DNA from: Algoriphagus aquimarinus
Lineage (GTDB): Bacteria > Bacteroidota > Bacteroidia > Cytophagales > Cyclobacteriaceae
Direction: 5' to 3'
Length of the DNA stretch: 64,000 nt
Assembly (NCBI RefSeq): GCF_900112005.1
Contig: NZ_FOKK01000007.1
Coordinates: 186,001-250,000, forward strand
Shown piece by piece: positions 25,936 through 34,975 of this stretch (its first letter is position 1; the number at the start of each line of letters is the position of its first letter). The position numbers and the translations under genes were made by a program. The notes beneath the pieces were generated by a model. The model was not told the origin of the DNA and did not search any database. It saw only the letters and a list, made by a program, of their open reading frames with translations.

Positions 25936-27063
25936 GTGATATCTCGTCAAATAGAATCTGAGCTGCGAAAAAGGATTCATCAAGGAAAGCTTTTGGTAAT
26001 CATCGGGCCTAGACAGGTAGGGAAAACTACGCTCATGAAGCAGGTCTTGGATTTTCCTAATGAGAAAGTTTTATGGCTGAATTGCGATAACCCAGATGAT
26101 CGCCAGAGCCTTTTTGAAGTTACAACTTCAGCCCTAAAGTCCCTTATCGGAGGTTATAAATTGGTAGTAATTGACGAAGCTCAACGTGTACCAAATATTG
26201 GTCTTACGTTGAAAATATTGGCAGACGAATTTCCCGAAGTTCAAGTCATAGCTTCAGGTTCATCAGCATTAGACTTAGCCAACTCAATTAAAGAGCCGTT
26301 GACAGGTCGCAAACGAGAGTTTCAACTTTACCCAATTTCTACACAAGAACTTTGCTTGCATACTTCTCCTAGGGAAGAGAAACGACTTTTGGAGCGGCGG
26401 ATGATCTTTGGCTTTTATCCAGAAGTAATCAATCATCCAAGCGAAGCACAAGAAGCACTTCAGGAAATTACCAGCAGCTATCTCTACAAAGATATTTTGA
26501 GTTTGGCGGATGTTCGTATGCCTACAGTTTTACAGAAGTTATTACTGGCTTTGGCACTTCAGGTCGGTTCAGAGGTTACATTCAATGACCTGGGAAATAC
26601 AATTGGGATAGATAAGGAAACAGCAGAAAAATATCTAGACTTGCTAGAAAAGGCATTTGTGATTTTTCGTCTGAACTCGTTTAGCAGGAATATGCGTCGA
26701 GAGCTCAAAAAAAGCAGAAAGATCTACTTTTGGGACAACGGCGTGCGAAATGCCATTATCAATAATTTCAACTCCTTGGATTTACGAAATGACAAAGGAG
26801 CGCTTTGGGAGAATTTCATAATCAGTGAGCGAATGAAATACCTGAGCTACAATCGCATTCATTCTAACGTTTATTTTTGGAGGACAACGACAGGGAAAGA
26901 ACTGGACTGGCTGGAAGAGCGTGAAGGCAAGTTATTTGCTTTTGAGGCGAAATGGAATCCAGAGCGAAGGGCCAAATTGCCTCTGGGCTTTGAAGAGGCA
27001 TATCCCGAAACTGAGTTTCGAGTTGTTAATAGAGAAAATTATTTGGATGTGATCACAAAATAG
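25936..27063 (+). CDS. AAA ATPase with DUF4143 domain
   Basis: 375 residues from a GTG start; the GTG at 25936 is the only start close to the conserved N-terminus. Walker A is GPRQVGKTT (24-32), Walker B is LVVIDEAQRV, and the sensor segment is VIASGSSALDLAN. The C-terminal DUF4143 part contains YFWDNGVRNAIINNF and the nuclease-like block VYFWRTTTGKELDWLEE with FAFEAKWN. This PD-(D/E)XK-like ending is typical of this widespread ATPase family of unknown function. An unusually perfect inverted repeat lies just upstream. Confidence 0.85.
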   Translation: MISRQIESELRKRIHQGKLLVIIGPRQVGKTTLMKQVLDFPNEKVLWLNCDNPDDRQSLFEVTTSALKSLIGGYKLVVIDEAQRVPNIGLTLKILADEFPEVQVIASGSSALDLANSIKEPLTGRKREFQLYPISTQELCLHTSPREEKRLLERRMIFGFYPEVINHPSEAQEALQEITSSYLYKDILSLADVRMPTVLQKLLLALALQVGSEVTFNDLGNTIGIDKETAEKYLDLLEKAFVIFRLNSFSRNMRRELKKSRKIYFWDNGVRNAIINNFNSLDLRNDKGALWENFIISERMKYLSYNRIHSNVYFWRTTTGKELDWLEEREGKLFAFEAKWNPERRAKLPLGFEEAYPETEFRVVNRENYLDVITK

Positions 27064-27227
27064 AGAAATGATACACTTTTTTTCTATATGGAACCTTTGA
27101 AAAATCCCTATTAATCTAACCATTCAAGAGTGAGTAGCCTTTAATCACACCCTTTTACTTTTTATTCTAAATTTTCTCTATCCAGCTTCTGGAGAAGCAG
27201 GATAACTCAGGTTGGTGAGCCCGCCGA

Positions 27228-27270
27228 ACCATTGCGACCTCTGCGAAACCTCCGTGGTCTCTGCGGTTAA
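27228..27270. repeat. Dispersed CAGAG-type repeat, copy 2
   Basis: The minus strand reads TTAACCGCAGAGACCACGG, then AGGTTTCGCAGAGGTCGC. Same family as 24527 and 61291. Confidence 0.55.
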
Positions 27271-27276
27271 TCAAAA

Positions 27277-27315
27277 AAATGCCCCCATCAAGCACATCGC
27301 TTTCTGGGGGCATTT
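27277..27315. terminator. Bidirectional terminator between the ATPase and RND genes
   Basis: AAATGCCCCCA, 17-base loop, TGGGGGCATTT, with A/T runs on both sides, between convergent genes. Near copy of 24586-24625. Confidence 0.82.
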
Positions 27316-27337
27316 GAATTATAATTAGATAAACTAC

Positions 27338-30300
27338 TTAATGATTCTCGTGCTGTGTGGGATCATAGTTGGCTTCCAACTCTGCCAAGCCTTTTTTACC
27401 ATAAGCGATTCTTGTAATCACCACGTATAAGACTGGCACAAAGAAGATCGCTAAGAAGGTTGCTGCAAGCATCCCTCCGATCACTGTCCAACCGATGGTT
27501 TGACGTGCTACTGCTCCTGCACCGTTGGAGATTGCCAGTGGCAATACGCCTAGTATAAATGCCAGGGAAGTCATAATAATCGGTCTTAGTCGAAGTTGCA
27601 CCGCATCGATAGTCGCATCGACTAGTGGCACTCCTCTATCCACTCGCTCTTTGGCAAATTCCACAATCAAAATCGCATTTTTCGCAGCTAGACCGATCAG
27701 CGTAATCAGACCGATCTGAGCGTAGATGTTATTATCCAATTTTGGTAGGAAGTGCAAGGCTACTATCGCCCCAAAAGCTCCCAATGGCAAGGCAAGCAAT
27801 ACCGAGAACGGAACTGACCAGCTTTCGTAAAGCGATGCCAGAAGCAAGGAAACCAGCACTATCGCCAGTGCAAATATCAGGATGGTGGCATTTCCGGAAG
27901 ACAATTCCTCCCTACTCAAACCAGAGAAATCATATCCATAACCTCCTGGAAGCACTTCTGCCGCCACTTCTTCCAAAGCTGCCAGCGCTTGTCCAGAACT
28001 ATAACCCGGAGCTGCATTTCCGTTCACTTCTGCTGATCTGAACAAGTTGTAGTGAGAAATAACCGGAGCATTTTCTACCACTTCATAACTTACCACAGCG
28101 CTAAGCGGAACGGATTGACCACTGCTTCCCATCACATAATACTGTCTCAAATCTTCTATCTCAGTACGATAAGATGTATCTGCCTGAGCAACTACCCGGA
28201 AATTACGGCCGTATCTAGTGAAATCATTGACATAGGAACTACCCATAAAACCAGACATGGTTGAGAATATTTCAGTCAATGGGACACCAAGTTTCTTGGC
28301 TTTCTCACGATCAACAGTCACATGATATCCTGGTGTTTTGGCAGTAAAGAAGCTATAAGCCATGGCGATTTCGGGACGCTGATTTGCGGCAGCGAGAAAC
28401 TGCCCAAGTACTCCCTCAAATTCCTTGATATCTGTATTGCCTCCACGATTCTCAAGCATAAAACTGAAACCTCCCGTAGAACCCAAACCTGGAATCGCCG
28501 GTGGTGGCACCACCACAATCCGGGCATCAGTGATACTGGCAAACTTCTGATTCAACTGCGCCATGATACCATAAAGCTGCTGAGAAGGTTCTTTTCTCTG
28601 ATCCCATGGAGTCATCTGAATAAAGAACGTGGCCGAGTTAGACTTGAAAGAGAAGTTAATCACATTCAGTCCACCGATTCCCGTCACATTATTAATCCCA
28701 TCAGTATCCAACAAGATTTCGTTTATCTCCTCCATCACTGCTCTAGTTCTGGTGCTGGATGATCCTTCCGGTAGCTCCATAGAGATATAAAGTCTTCCCT
28801 CATCTTCTGTAGGCAAGAATCCAGTTGGCTTGGTCTGGAATAGACCAAAAGTAGCGGCGAAAATACAGATCAAAAGTATCATCACAAGTGGAGCTCTCTT
28901 TATACTGTTTTGTACGCCCCGTGAGTACGAGTTGGTGGTTTTCGCAAACCAAATATTGAATTTGTAGAAGAACTTGTTTAAGCCTTTTCCATTCTCATTT
29001 ACCTCAGATGGTTTCAGCAAAAGCACACACAAGGCCGGAGTCAAACTCAAGGCTACGAAAGCAGAAATCAATACCGAGATCGCAATGGTAATCGCAAACT
29101 GCTGATACATTCTACCTACGATTCCAGGAATAAATCCTACAGGAATAAATACCGCGGCCAAAATCAATGCGATTGCAATTACTGGTGCAGTGATATCCTT
29201 CATCGCAAGTCGTGTAGCTTCTTTCGCAGAAATCTTCTTGCTATCGATGTAATGCTGCACAGCCTCCACTACCACAATCGCATCATCCACCACAATACCT
29301 ATCGCTAACACAAAACCGAAAAGCGTCAGCGTATTGATAGTAAACCCTAGAAGCGGGAAGAAAATGAACGTACCGATAATAGAAACCGGAATGGCCAAAA
29401 CCGGAACCAACGTAGCTCTCCAACTCTGTAAGAACAGGAATACAACTATGATCACCAGAAGCAAAGCCTCCGCAAAGGTTTTTAGCACCTCATTGATAGA
29501 CACTTCCACCACGGACACCGATTCAAAAGAAACGATGTACTCCATATCTGGAGGGAAAGAAGCCTTCAAGTCATCCATGGCAGCATATACTCCTTCGGCA
29601 GTCGCCAAGGCATTACTTCCTGGTGCTTGATATACCAAGAGAATGGCATTATCCTCTCCATTCAGCATGGAATATCTGCCGTAGTCAAACTGTCCCAGTT
29701 CGATTCGGGCTACATCTTTCAGGTAAACCAAGGAACCATCTTCAGGATTGGTTCTAAGAATGATGTCCTCAAAGTCTTCCGCTCTTTCCAAACGTCCATT
29801 TACGGTGATCGGGTATTCGAACGTCTGCGTATCAAACTGCGGCATACCACCTACAGTTCCGGCTGCTACCTGAAGGTTTTGCTCCTGAATAGCAGCAGTC
29901 ACATCACGGGCTGAAATCTTGTATTGAGCCAATTTATCCGGCTTCAACCATACGCGCATACTGAAATCCTGACCAATCGCTGTAATATCCCCCACTCCTT
30001 CTACCCTTAGCAAAGCATCTTTGATAAAGATGTTCGTATAGTTGGAAAGGAATTTTGGATCGTGAGTTCTATTTGGTGATGATAAACTGATCACCATCAT
30101 AATACTTGGATTTCTCTTTCTTACCGTGACACCAAGTCTTCTTACAGCTTCAGGTAATCCTGGCTCAGCAATACTTACCCTGTTTTGTACATCCAAAGTT
30201 GCCATGTTGATGTCTGTCCCTACTTCGAAGGTGACGTTCATCTGCATCTGACCCGTATTGGTATTGTTGGAGGAAATGTAAGCCATCCCCGGTGTACCGT

Positions 30301-30511
30301 TAATCTGAGTTTCTATTGGCGTGGCTACAGTCTGCTCCACCGTAGTGGCATCTGCGCCGGTATAATTGGCCGATACAGAAACTACCGGCGGAGTAATGTC
30401 CGGATACTGGGTTACTGGCAAATTGAGGATCGCCAGCACACCCACGAGCACGATCACAATGGATATGACCATTGCGGTGACGGGCCGTTTTATAAATACA
30501 TCTGATATCAT
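27338..30511 (-). CDS. RND multidrug efflux permease (HAE1/AcrB type)
   Basis: 1057 residues, the usual AcrB/MexB length. It begins MISDVFIKRPVTAMVISIVIV, has the TM4 proton-relay pair in GIVVDDAIVVVEAV, and the TM10 region GLAAKNAILIVEFAKER with the conserved Lys. Two large periplasmic loops and 12 TM segments are evident. It is the inner-membrane pump of a tripartite efflux system, last in the minus-strand operon tetR-tolC-acrA-acrB. The substrates are unknown, probably drugs, bile-like or aromatic compounds. Confidence 0.93.
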   Translation of the reverse strand: MISDVFIKRPVTAMVISIVIVLVGVLAILNLPVTQYPDITPPVVSVSANYTGADATTVEQTVATPIETQINGTPGMAYISSNNTNTGQMQMNVTFEVGTDINMATLDVQNRVSIAEPGLPEAVRRLGVTVRKRNPSIMMVISLSSPNRTHDPKFLSNYTNIFIKDALLRVEGVGDITAIGQDFSMRVWLKPDKLAQYKISARDVTAAIQEQNLQVAAGTVGGMPQFDTQTFEYPITVNGRLERAEDFEDIILRTNPEDGSLVYLKDVARIELGQFDYGRYSMLNGEDNAILLVYQAPGSNALATAEGVYAAMDDLKASFPPDMEYIVSFESVSVVEVSINEVLKTFAEALLLVIIVVFLFLQSWRATLVPVLAIPVSIIGTFIFFPLLGFTINTLTLFGFVLAIGIVVDDAIVVVEAVQHYIDSKKISAKEATRLAMKDITAPVIAIALILAAVFIPVGFIPGIVGRMYQQFAITIAISVLISAFVALSLTPALCVLLLKPSEVNENGKGLNKFFYKFNIWFAKTTNSYSRGVQNSIKRAPLVMILLICIFAATFGLFQTKPTGFLPTEDEGRLYISMELPEGSSSTRTRAVMEEINEILLDTDGINNVTGIGGLNVINFSFKSNSATFFIQMTPWDQRKEPSQQLYGIMAQLNQKFASITDARIVVVPPPAIPGLGSTGGFSFMLENRGGNTDIKEFEGVLGQFLAAANQRPEIAMAYSFFTAKTPGYHVTVDREKAKKLGVPLTEIFSTMSGFMGSSYVNDFTRYGRNFRVVAQADTSYRTEIEDLRQYYVMGSSGQSVPLSAVVSYEVVENAPVISHYNLFRSAEVNGNAAPGYSSGQALAALEEVAAEVLPGGYGYDFSGLSREELSSGNATILIFALAIVLVSLLLASLYESWSVPFSVLLALPLGAFGAIVALHFLPKLDNNIYAQIGLITLIGLAAKNAILIVEFAKERVDRGVPLVDATIDAVQLRLRPIIMTSLAFILGVLPLAISNGAGAVARQTIGWTVIGGMLAATFLAIFFVPVLYVVITRIAYGKKGLAELEANYDPTQHENH

Positions 30512-30541
30512 GTTATCTTATTATCTAGGCAATGGAAAAAT

Positions 30542-31657
30542 TTATTGTTGGCCTGGAGCCGCGGTAGTTATTTGGGCTCCTTGACGAAGCTTTTGAATAC
30601 CACTGACTACAATTTCTTGTCCTGCCTTGAGGCCTTCACGTACGACTATATCAGCCCCTATTTCAGTTCCAAGTCTCACCACTTGCTGCTGAACAGTCTG
30701 ATCCTCGCCTACTACATAGACAAAGTACTCTCCCATTTGCTCCGTTACGGCCTTGTAAGGAATGATCAGTTGCTCACCAAGATCCTGGTTTAGGACTTGA
30801 AGATTTACAGTCATTCCGGCAATAAGCTCTCTGTTTGGATTAGGGAATTGCACTCGAAGAGCGATTGTACCGGATTGTCTGCCAACGGCACGATCAATGG
30901 TCGTAAATGTCCCATTGAAAGGATAGATACTGTTATCGCTAAAACGAATTCTGAAAAGAGAATCAGGGTTATCCTCAGCTCTTAGCATCTTATTGAATCT
31001 TGGAATCTCACGCTCATTGACCACAAAGTTCAAAGCCATAGGATCATTAGAGGAAAGAGTGTTTAGCAGCGGCTGTCCAGGTGAAACCTGCGCGCCCATT
31101 CTTACCTGAGAAATTCCCACAGTGCCATCAAAAGGAGCTGTAAGTACAGAATAACTATAATCTGTGCTTGAGGATGCAAGCTGTGCTTGTGCTGAGCTCA
31201 ATTGAGCTTTCGCATCCAGTACAGCACTTTCTGCATAATCCAATTGCTGCTTTGCAATCGCATCTTGCTCATCCAGTCTCTTATATCGATCGTAATCCTT
31301 GCTCACTTTCGCAAGATTAGCTTTGGCACTTTCTACCAAGGCTTGTGCTTGCTGCTGTGAAGCGGCGTATTTGCTTCGGTCGATTTCATAGAGCTTCTGC
31401 CCCTTTTTTACTTCCTGTCCATCCTGAACATAAATATTCGTGATATAACCACCGATCTGAGGCCTGATTTCAACTTCATTCAGTGGCACAAGGGTGGATG
31501 GGTATTCGTCAATACCCGTAACGGATTTACTGATTACCGTGTAAGTGGTCACAGCTACTGCTGGAGGAGCTTGCTGTCCCGCCTGCTGCTTTGGCCCACA
31601 GGAAAAACCCGCTATTAGCAAGGCCGAAAAAGCTACAAGTTTGTATGATAAATTCAT
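30542..31657 (-). CDS. RND efflux periplasmic adaptor (AcrA type)
   Basis: 371 residues. A lipoprotein signal with lipobox (LLIAGFSC) anchors it. The lipoyl/barrel-sandwich segments are GYITNIYVQDGQEVKKGQKL and TAPFDGTVGISQVRMGAQV, joined by a coiled-coil hairpin rich in AQ and AK repeats. The C-terminal MP domain follows. It bridges the AcrB-type pump (30 bases downstream in the operon) and the TolC-type channel. Confidence 0.92.
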   Translation of the reverse strand: MNLSYKLVAFSALLIAGFSCGPKQQAGQQAPPAVAVTTYTVISKSVTGIDEYPSTLVPLNEVEIRPQIGGYITNIYVQDGQEVKKGQKLYEIDRSKYAASQQQAQALVESAKANLAKVSKDYDRYKRLDEQDAIAKQQLDYAESAVLDAKAQLSSAQAQLASSSTDYSYSVLTAPFDGTVGISQVRMGAQVSPGQPLLNTLSSNDPMALNFVVNEREIPRFNKMLRAEDNPDSLFRIRFSDNSIYPFNGTFTTIDRAVGRQSGTIALRVQFPNPNRELIAGMTVNLQVLNQDLGEQLIIPYKAVTEQMGEYFVYVVGEDQTVQQQVVRLGTEIGADIVVREGLKAGQEIVVSGIQKLRQGAQITTAAPGQQ

Positions 31658-31685
31658 ATAAATTAAAATTTAAAGGGGATTCTAA

Positions 31686-33005
31686 TTAGTTGATAGTACC
31701 TAATGCTTTTTCTAAGTCAAGCTTGTCTTCCAACACCTGATAAAATGCATTGATATGGTTGATTTGGGCTGTTTGTAGATCTGTCTCTGCTACGACAAGC
31801 TCCACGTAAGCTTTGATTCCTTCGTCATACTGGAGCTTGATGATGTTATAGACTTCTTCAGCCATCTCCATATTTTCTCTGATCAATTGCCATTCGTAAA
31901 CACTGGAATTGTATGCTGCCAATGCAGTGGAATATTCTGTTCTAATCTGCTTGCTTAGATTCTCAATTTCTATGTTCCCTCGATCTACTTGCAGTTCGGC
32001 AGCTTTCACCTGGTGGATTCGCTTTCCTCCTTGAAAAATAGGAATGGACAGATTCAGCCCTACTGCTGAAATTGGGTAGGCAGTTTGGTACAGCTCTGAG
32101 AAATTCGCATTGAAATAATTCAAATTATATCTGTAATAAGCAGAGAGCTGAGGGAGGTAATTCCATTTTGCATAGCCTGTCTGAATTTCATTCAGTGTTT
32201 GCTGAGTTTGCAAAAGTTTATACTCCACACGATTCTCTAGCATCAGTGGATCCGCAGCATCTTCAGCTATTTTACCTTCTGCCCTCTGAGTATCAAATTC
32301 TATAGTAAAATCAAAATCCTCAGGATAACCCATCAATTGCTTTAGGTAATCATACTTAGCTTCGAAGGAATTCGCGACTCTATTTCTATCACTCTTCACA
32401 TTAGTCAAAGCAATGGACGCACGTTGATAATCCGTCTTATCTACCAATCCCGCATCGAATCTGCTATAAGCATCTTTGTATTGCTTCTCCAGACGACCTA
32501 AGTTTTGATCGAGGATATTCAGCTGCTCTTCTGATAAGAGGATAGAGTAAAAAGCTTTACTCACATCCACGACGGTTTTAATCTTCGCATTCTCAATGAC
32601 CTGCTGCAGTTGCTGACGGTAATATTTTGAAGTCTTCGACGCAAACAGCTGATCTCTGTTGAACAAGGTCTGATCCGCCTGAAACAAAACATTAGAGTTA
32701 TAAGGCTGACCAAAAGTGATCAACTGATCGCCGATGATCTGCTGCTGAAGTTTGATATTATATGCTCCCGCCGCTGAGGCAGTGATCTGAGGATACCAAT
32801 CTGCCAAATTAGATTTGATGTTACGGTCTCCTATCTCCTCGTCAATCTGAGCCTGCCTGATGATCGGACTTTGCACAAGTGCAAATTCAACCACCTGATC
32901 CAAGGTCAAAACACCTTGGGGCACAGCACTTTCTTCCTGACTGTAGGCGGCTTTTGACAAGAACATAATACTCAGTCCCACCAACAGTAAACGTTTTTTG
33001 AACAT
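31686..33005 (-). CDS. TolC-family outer-membrane efflux channel
   Basis: 439 residues with a signal peptide ending KAAYSQ. It has two repeated OEP halves with long coiled-coil helices (LNILDQNLGRLEKQYKDAY, and IENLSKQIRTEYSTALAAY). It forms the trimeric outer-membrane exit duct for the RND pump encoded downstream. It lies 28 bases before the adaptor gene and 45 bases after tetR, forming one operon. Confidence 0.9.
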   Translation of the reverse strand: MFKKRLLLVGLSIMFLSKAAYSQEESAVPQGVLTLDQVVEFALVQSPIIRQAQIDEEIGDRNIKSNLADWYPQITASAAGAYNIKLQQQIIGDQLITFGQPYNSNVLFQADQTLFNRDQLFASKTSKYYRQQLQQVIENAKIKTVVDVSKAFYSILLSEEQLNILDQNLGRLEKQYKDAYSRFDAGLVDKTDYQRASIALTNVKSDRNRVANSFEAKYDYLKQLMGYPEDFDFTIEFDTQRAEGKIAEDAADPLMLENRVEYKLLQTQQTLNEIQTGYAKWNYLPQLSAYYRYNLNYFNANFSELYQTAYPISAVGLNLSIPIFQGGKRIHQVKAAELQVDRGNIEIENLSKQIRTEYSTALAAYNSSVYEWQLIRENMEMAEEVYNIIKLQYDEGIKAYVELVVAETDLQTAQINHINAFYQVLEDKLDLEKALGTIN

Positions 33006-33050
33006 GTGTGTAATAATTAATTGGTTTGAGTTTGAAAAAAGGTCTTTGGG

Positions 33051-33629
33051 TTATTTAGCTTTGATGCCATCCCATATCAAGTGGGATATCTCATCCAGCA
33101 CCATGTTATTTTTGGCAAGTTTATTTTTGAAATTCTTCTTGATCCGCACAATAGAATTCACGTTCGTGTTCACAAGGATGGAAAGTACTATTGGGTTTAA
33201 CTCCTTAATCTCTCCCCTCTTAATCCCTTCATTGAAAAAAGAGTAAGCGTACTCATGCCAGGCGTTGGGTTTATTCTGTGTCTCTTCTGAGTTGAAAGGA
33301 GAATTCAAAAACTGATCATAAAATCCATGAATAGAAGGGTTTAGCTCATAAAAATCGGTTAAATTTTTCCAATAATTATAAAATCTATCCTTAAATGACA
33401 GAGAGATATCGTCCCGCTCGGTCACATAATTTTTAATTTCCTCTACCACATATTCATAGATGCCTAAGATCAAATCGTCCTTATTCTCAAAATAAGTATA
33501 GATCGTACCTGCAGCTACTCCTGCATTCTTGGCAACCATACTTACTGGGCAACCATGAAACCCGTGCTCCTGAATCAAACAGAGCGCGCTTTTGATAATA
33601 CACTTCTTTTTATCTACTAAATTATCCAT
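33051..33629 (-). CDS. TetR/AcrR-family repressor of the efflux operon
   Basis: 192 residues from the ATG at 33629. An upstream TTG at 33656 is rejected because a TGAACGTTCA palindrome, a typical TetR half-site pair, would then lie inside the coding region. The N-terminal HTH is KKCIIKSALCLIQEHGFHG to GVAAGTIYTYFENKDDLIL. The C-terminal ligand domain is variable. First gene of the efflux operon; it should repress it until a pump substrate binds. Confidence 0.88.
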   Translation of the reverse strand: MDNLVDKKKCIIKSALCLIQEHGFHGCPVSMVAKNAGVAAGTIYTYFENKDDLILGIYEYVVEEIKNYVTERDDISLSFKDRFYNYWKNLTDFYELNPSIHGFYDQFLNSPFNSEETQNKPNAWHEYAYSFFNEGIKRGEIKELNPIVLSILVNTNVNSIVRIKKNFKNKLAKNNMVLDEISHLIWDGIKAK

Positions 33630-33645
33630 GGATTTATCGACTGAA

Positions 33646-33655
33646 TGAACGTTCA
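33646..33655. promoter_or_regulatory. Probable TetR operator
   Basis: TGAACGTTCA inside the longer dyad TGAATGAACGTTCAATCA, 17 bases before the tetR ATG. Matches the style of AcrR-type operators. Confidence 0.6.
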
Positions 33656-33852
33656 ATCACAATGCTATCCCAAAAGTTCCAGCTACGCAGGAAATTATTT
33701 AGAAATTTTAATAATGGCTGTATAACTACATTAGCCAGAAAATTAAATCACTTGAAAATGAATCAGTTCCACGAATCCCATCCATTTTCTCAAATAAGAA
33801 GCAGTTATTTAATCTAAGAATCACTAACATTGCATCCCAATAGAAAATAGCT

Positions 33853-33934
33853 GCGGATGTGGCGAAATTGGTAGACGCACTAGACTTAGGATCTAGCGCC
33901 GTGAGGCATGGGGGTTCGAGTCCCTCTATCCGCA
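33853..33934 (+). tRNA. tRNA-Leu (anticodon UAG)
   Basis: The acceptor stem GCGGATG pairs with TATCCGC, with discriminator A. The D-arm is TGGCGAAATTGGTAGACGCA. The anticodon stem CTAGA/TCTAG closes loop CTTAGGA (anticodon TAG, reads CUA). The long variable arm is typical of Leu, and the T-arm GGGGTTCGAGTCCC follows. No CCA is encoded. A terminator follows directly. Confidence 0.95.
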
Positions 33935-33936
33935 CT

Positions 33937-33968
33937 AAGACCTCCCGAATCATCGGGAGGTCTTTTTT
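33937..33968 (+). terminator. Terminator after tRNA-Leu
   Basis: AAGACCTCCCGA, loop ATCA, TCGGGAGGTCTT and a T-run. Confidence 0.92.
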
Positions 33969-34041
33969 ATTTTTAGCCCTTGGCAAACTCCTTGCTATAA
34001 TCCCTATTTTGTAGCTTGAACACACCCAATCACCCTTTCTC

Positions 34042-34887
34042 ATGAAAAAGTTATTAATCCTTTTAATACTTCTTCCCTCTTTAGTTTTTGCCCAAGCGAA
34101 AGTCGACACCATAGAAGTATTCAGCCAAGCCATGAATAAAACGCTGAAGGCTGCAGTGACGACGCCTTCCTCCTACGATGGAAGCAAGCAATTTGCTACG
34201 CTATATCTCCTTCATGGCGGAAGCGGGGCTTTTAGTGATTGGCACCAAAAAGTAACGGACCCTGGATTAGTCGAGCGCATGGCTGAGCAATACAACTTAA
34301 TTATCGTCACTCCAGGTGTGGGTCCGTCTAGCTATTATTTCGATAGTCCAGTGATGGATTCGGTGCAATATGAAACGTATATAACAGCCGAACTTATTCC
34401 TCGTGTAGACCAAGCTTACAAAACTTTGGCTAAGAAAGAATCCAGAGCAATTACAGGCTTATCGATGGGCGGTCATGGAGCAATTATGCTCAGCGCCAAG
34501 CATCCTGATTTATTTATTGCAGCTACTAGCATGAGTGGTGTGATGAACATCGATACCCGCCTATGGAAAGTTCCAGCAGAATTCAGCAAACTTCGTCAAG
34601 GTCAACAACAAGAAATGCTGGGTATGGATTTGGAGTATGACGCACCTTTCAGTACCTATACTGCAGTGGGCTTAGTAGATAAAATGAAAGAGAATGGAAT
34701 TGCCTTGCTTTTGGATTGCGGTGTAGACGATTTCTTACTGGAAACCAACAGACAAATGCATCAAATGCTTTTGGAGAATGGCACCCCACACGACTACACT
34801 GAGCGACCAGGAGCACACACTTGGGAGTACTGGACAAACGCTCTACCTTTTCACTTACTCTTTATAAATAAGCACCTTATTAGATAG
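34042..34887 (+). CDS. Exported esterase (EstA/feruloyl-esterase-like alpha/beta hydrolase)
   Basis: 281 residues with a signal peptide (LLILLILLPSLVFAQ). The esterase-D-type hydrolase carries the nucleophile elbow GLSMGGHG, the oxyanion loop LYLLHGGSGAFSDW, a late Asp in LDCGVDDF and His in GAHTWEYW. It is expected to hydrolyse ester bonds of acylated sugars or similar in the periplasm. A single-gene unit after the tRNA. Confidence 0.85.
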   Translation: MKKLLILLILLPSLVFAQAKVDTIEVFSQAMNKTLKAAVTTPSSYDGSKQFATLYLLHGGSGAFSDWHQKVTDPGLVERMAEQYNLIIVTPGVGPSSYYFDSPVMDSVQYETYITAELIPRVDQAYKTLAKKESRAITGLSMGGHGAIMLSAKHPDLFIAATSMSGVMNIDTRLWKVPAEFSKLRQGQQQEMLGMDLEYDAPFSTYTAVGLVDKMKENGIALLLDCGVDDFLLETNRQMHQMLLENGTPHDYTERPGAHTWEYWTNALPFHLLFINKHLIR

Positions 34888-34910
34888 TTTTAAAAATTAT
34901 TACCTTTGAT

Positions 34911-34939
34911 AGATGTAAATAAGCTTAGAATTCTAAGCT
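34911..34939 (+). promoter_or_regulatory. Bacteroidota-type promoter with downstream palindrome
   Basis: TACCTTTG at 34911-34918 fits the -7 element TAnnTTTG, with TTT about 20 bases upstream. Right after it is the perfect 18-bp palindrome AGCTTAGAATTCTAAGCT (34922-34939), placed at the expected transcription start, so a likely operator for the acyltransferase gene. Confidence 0.55.
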
Positions 34940-34975
34940 AAAATTTGCTTTTTGCAGACCACCCACAAGATAATT

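Noticed and set aside
25936..27063. DUF4143 ATPase as part of the upstream toxin-antitoxin operon
   Set aside because: A 239-base gap with a hairpin remnant and a 19-bp dyad separates them, so they are separate units.
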